From Linderina pennispora (lineage: Eukaryota > Kickxellomycota > Kickxellomycetes > Kickxellales > Kickxellaceae), in NCBI RefSeq assembly GCF_002104995.1, contig NW_024468250.1, positions 930,001 through 994,000 of the forward strand: a DNA stretch of 64,000 bases, given 5' to 3'. The first letter of the stretch is position 1, and each line of letters starts with the position of its first letter. A model generated the notes under the pieces. The model saw only the letters and a program-made list of their open reading frames with translations. It did no database searches and was not told the DNA's origin. Positions 62,210 to 64,000 of the stretch are shown piece by piece. A program made the translations under genes and the position numbers.

Positions 62210-62765
62210 ATGCCTATAGTGTCAGTGGCTTCCTCGCTGGTTTCGTCTCACCACATGCCGTACAAGTTCACATATGTCAGCCATAGCAATTTTGATAGCA
62301 CCTATTCGCTTATATTTTCCGGCCAACTCGAGAACAGTATGGATGCGGATCTACTCTCGCCAGACTTTACAACCGAAACGGCCAAGAGCAAAATGACGCT
62401 CATGTTTCGTTTCAAGGACAACGGGCATGTGATGATGTGTGGCAAGTACGAGGAGCTGACTGGACGGCACGCCACACTGGCTAGGTACGGTACTACATTC
62501 AAGGCTGAGCGGCTGCCGTTTGGCAAACGCTGGATGTTCTGCAACAGCGCCGGGTGCTGGTACAACTGGTACATCTCCGAGGAGGGTGATGACATGCTTG
62601 TACTCAAGGACTATAACAAGAATATGTTGGCTGAGTTCCATCGCCCGCTGCTCCACTGGAAGATGGAAGGCGTGCTGACTATCCTATTATGACATGGACG
62701 AGGGCATGTTTGCGTTGGTACTGCTGACCGCCAAGATGGTGCATCGCAATATTGTAGGCCACTAG
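62210..62765 (+). CDS. tubby/LURP-like (DUF6593-type) domain protein (one frameshift)
   Basis: The opening frame encodes YKFTYVSHSNFDSTYSLIFS, then WMFCNSAGCWYNWYISEEGD and VLKDYNKNMLAEFHRP. It closes at 62692, but another frame continues SYYDMDEGMFALVLLTAKMV to a stop at 62765, the terminal helix expected for the fold. Corrected length ~185 residues. Strand pattern and W..Y.W...L.D....(v/l)A.F motifs match 47092-47700 distantly. Family assignment is by pattern only. Confidence 0.6.
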
Positions 62766-63137
62766 CTATCTGCTCTGTGATTGTCTTTTGTGTGCCACGC
62801 AATGTAAATAAGTCTGGCCAGTGAGAGCATGTCACAATGTATCTGCAGCGCTACTTTTACCGAGTGCTAGTTTTTTTTTTTCGATTTTTGCAATGTGTGA
62901 TCTCCGCCTGGGATGTCAGCCGGAATGGTCACACGTACATCAAGCAAGAAGGATATATATAGTGTGCACAGGTAAATTTCGAACGGGCCGAGAGGGCTGC
63001 GGGCACAAAGGGAATTCATAATACATGCAGCGACCGCCTCTCCTTCTTCTCTCTTACGCAGCTTTTATTTACACCATTTATTACGTGCTAAGCTCTTGTT
63101 ATATATTTTTCTGAATTATTCATCTGATAGTAGTGCA

Positions 63138-63696
63138 ATGTACCGACACCGAAAATCAAAGTCGTCAGGGGACGTGCGCTTCACTGGGGTCACTGTCCGC
63201 CAGGCGCCGCCGCACACCATGACCTGGCACATCTTTAACGGGCGCGCAGAGGAGCCTGACAGCGGGCACTGCCACGCGATCCACCGCTCGAGCAACTTGG
63301 GATCCCTTCCACAAGATTGAAACGCCCGATTTTTTCTACACATACCTGTACTCGTCCGACGACCACTACACCATCGACGTGTTCATTCCAAACACTGTCA
63401 GCCGCAAGGTGATTCTGTACAGGGAGACCCGCATTCTGACAATATATGCGCTGGTTGTAGCACGCCGCACCTGGCACGATTTCAGCACAGGCAGGGACAA
63501 CATCCACGAATTATGGAGAACATATGTGAGGGAGTTCCGGATTCCAAGGGACGTGGATTTCGAAAACATACGGGCGGATTACTACCGCAATGCAATTCAG
63601 ATACGTGTGTGGAGGAGGCCGTCGAGACTCAAGCGCACGCTGAGCTGGGTCGAAGGGAGGTTGAAGCGAAGGAGTTCGCTTGGCATGGCCCAGTGA
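63138..63696 (+). CDS. small heat-shock protein, Hsp20/alpha-crystallin domain (one frameshift)
   Basis: ATP-independent holdase chaperone. ATG 63138; the N-terminal arm (HTMTWHIFNGRAEEPDSGHC) runs to about 63298, where the frame shifts and continues WDPFHKIETPDFFYTYLYSS. The alpha-crystallin domain follows: DHYTIDVFIPNTVSRKVILY, then VREFRIPRDVDFENIRADYY and NAIQIRVWRRPSRLK, corresponding to the F.R.F.LP..v....I.A.y.nGvL.i..P pattern, though GVL is replaced by NAI. Corrected length ~185 residues. TATATATA lies at 62954-62961. A divergent member; the unusual sequence suggests a lineage-specific sHSP. Confidence 0.72.
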
Positions 63697-64000
63697 CCAG
63701 ACCAGGTGCCAGTCTTTTTTAGGGAGGGTGTGAGGCTGCCAGGCCAGTCGTATACTGCATGCAGTTTGTGTCCCCCTCCTCATGCTCGGCTGCTGATAGG
63801 TACACTATCTTACAAGATCTGAGGCTAGTTATAACCTTGCACAGCACCATGTCACTGGAGGCAAGATCCGAGTAACTGCAGCAGCTAGGGACAGATTGTG
63901 GAGTTTTGGCACAGAAAGGGACCCATGTAGGGTGCAATCCTCGGTGGTTGCAAGTGCGCCCCGGCCTAGCAATTTCTGACAAAGCCATGCTGCTTACCCC
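63697..64000. other. 3' flank, no gene seen
   Basis: Short frames only; the window ends here. Confidence 0.45.

Noticed and set aside
1-64000. CRISPR arrays, rRNA or tRNA genes
   Set aside because: No direct-repeat/spacer array and no rRNA motif seen; I noticed no convincing tRNA B-box, but a tRNA covariance search was not possible.

Overview
This window is nuclear DNA of an early-diverging fungus, most likely Kickxellomycotina (Zoopagomycota, the Coemansia/Linderina/Kickxella type). That placement is an inference from protein character and architecture: nearly intron-free, GC-rich genes, a fungal Zn2Cys6 regulator, a Cdc42 that is almost animal-like, 7TM-RGS receptors, and a Fanzor fragment. 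There is no rRNA in the window, so the genus is not proven. Many clearly conserved genes are interrupted by single-base frame changes with no loss of homologous sequence. I annotate each as one locus and treat most of the shifts as probable assembly indels.

Layout. 0-13.5 kb is a gene-dense block: a 7TM-RGS receptor (minus, cut by the window edge), a cytochrome P450 (minus), an AAAP amino-acid transporter, an F-box protein, a Cox15-like protein that lacks the catalytic heme site, and a Zn2Cys6 transcription factor (minus). 13.5-16.7 kb has no recognisable gene. 16.7-25.7 kb is a transposon-rich island. It holds the C-terminal half of a Fanzor (eukaryotic TnpB-like RNA-guided nuclease), then a young Ty3/gypsy retrotransposon (18165-23647, 247-bp LTRs, ATAG target duplication). 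That element is itself interrupted by a 463-bp TA-flanked MITE placed inside the gag-protease frame. Decayed coding remnants follow.

25.7-33.5 kb is a signalling and secretion block: a small hypothetical gene, a Kex2-type repeat-peptide precursor with four GWDYWAQ-like units at an exact 22-residue period, a secreted acidic protein with dibasic sites at its C terminus, a second, intact 7TM-RGS receptor, and two paralogous 103-residue secreted proteins. 34-41.7 kb carries a membrane-anchored GH35 beta-galactosidase, Cdc42, a cystathionine-synthase-family PLP enzyme and a spliced MFS monocarboxylate-type transporter. 43-46.7 kb is a tandem duplication of a two-gene unit (A-B-A-B) encoding tiny proteins of an unknown family; A and B share a C-terminal module.

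47-64 kb carries two tubby/LURP-like proteins, TIM21, a long Ser/Ala-rich wall protein with a CBM19-like C terminus, a second P450 of the same family, a GPI-type surface protein, an aldo/keto reductase, a pair of ~70-residue secreted paralogs, another secreted protein and a small heat-shock protein. The theme of 25-33 kb and 43-61 kb is small secreted or lineage-specific proteins, several in paralogous pairs. The most novel observations are the repeat-peptide precursor, the A/B small-protein family with its conversion tract, the Fanzor remnant, the frame-precise MITE in Ty3, and the Cox15 pseudoenzyme.
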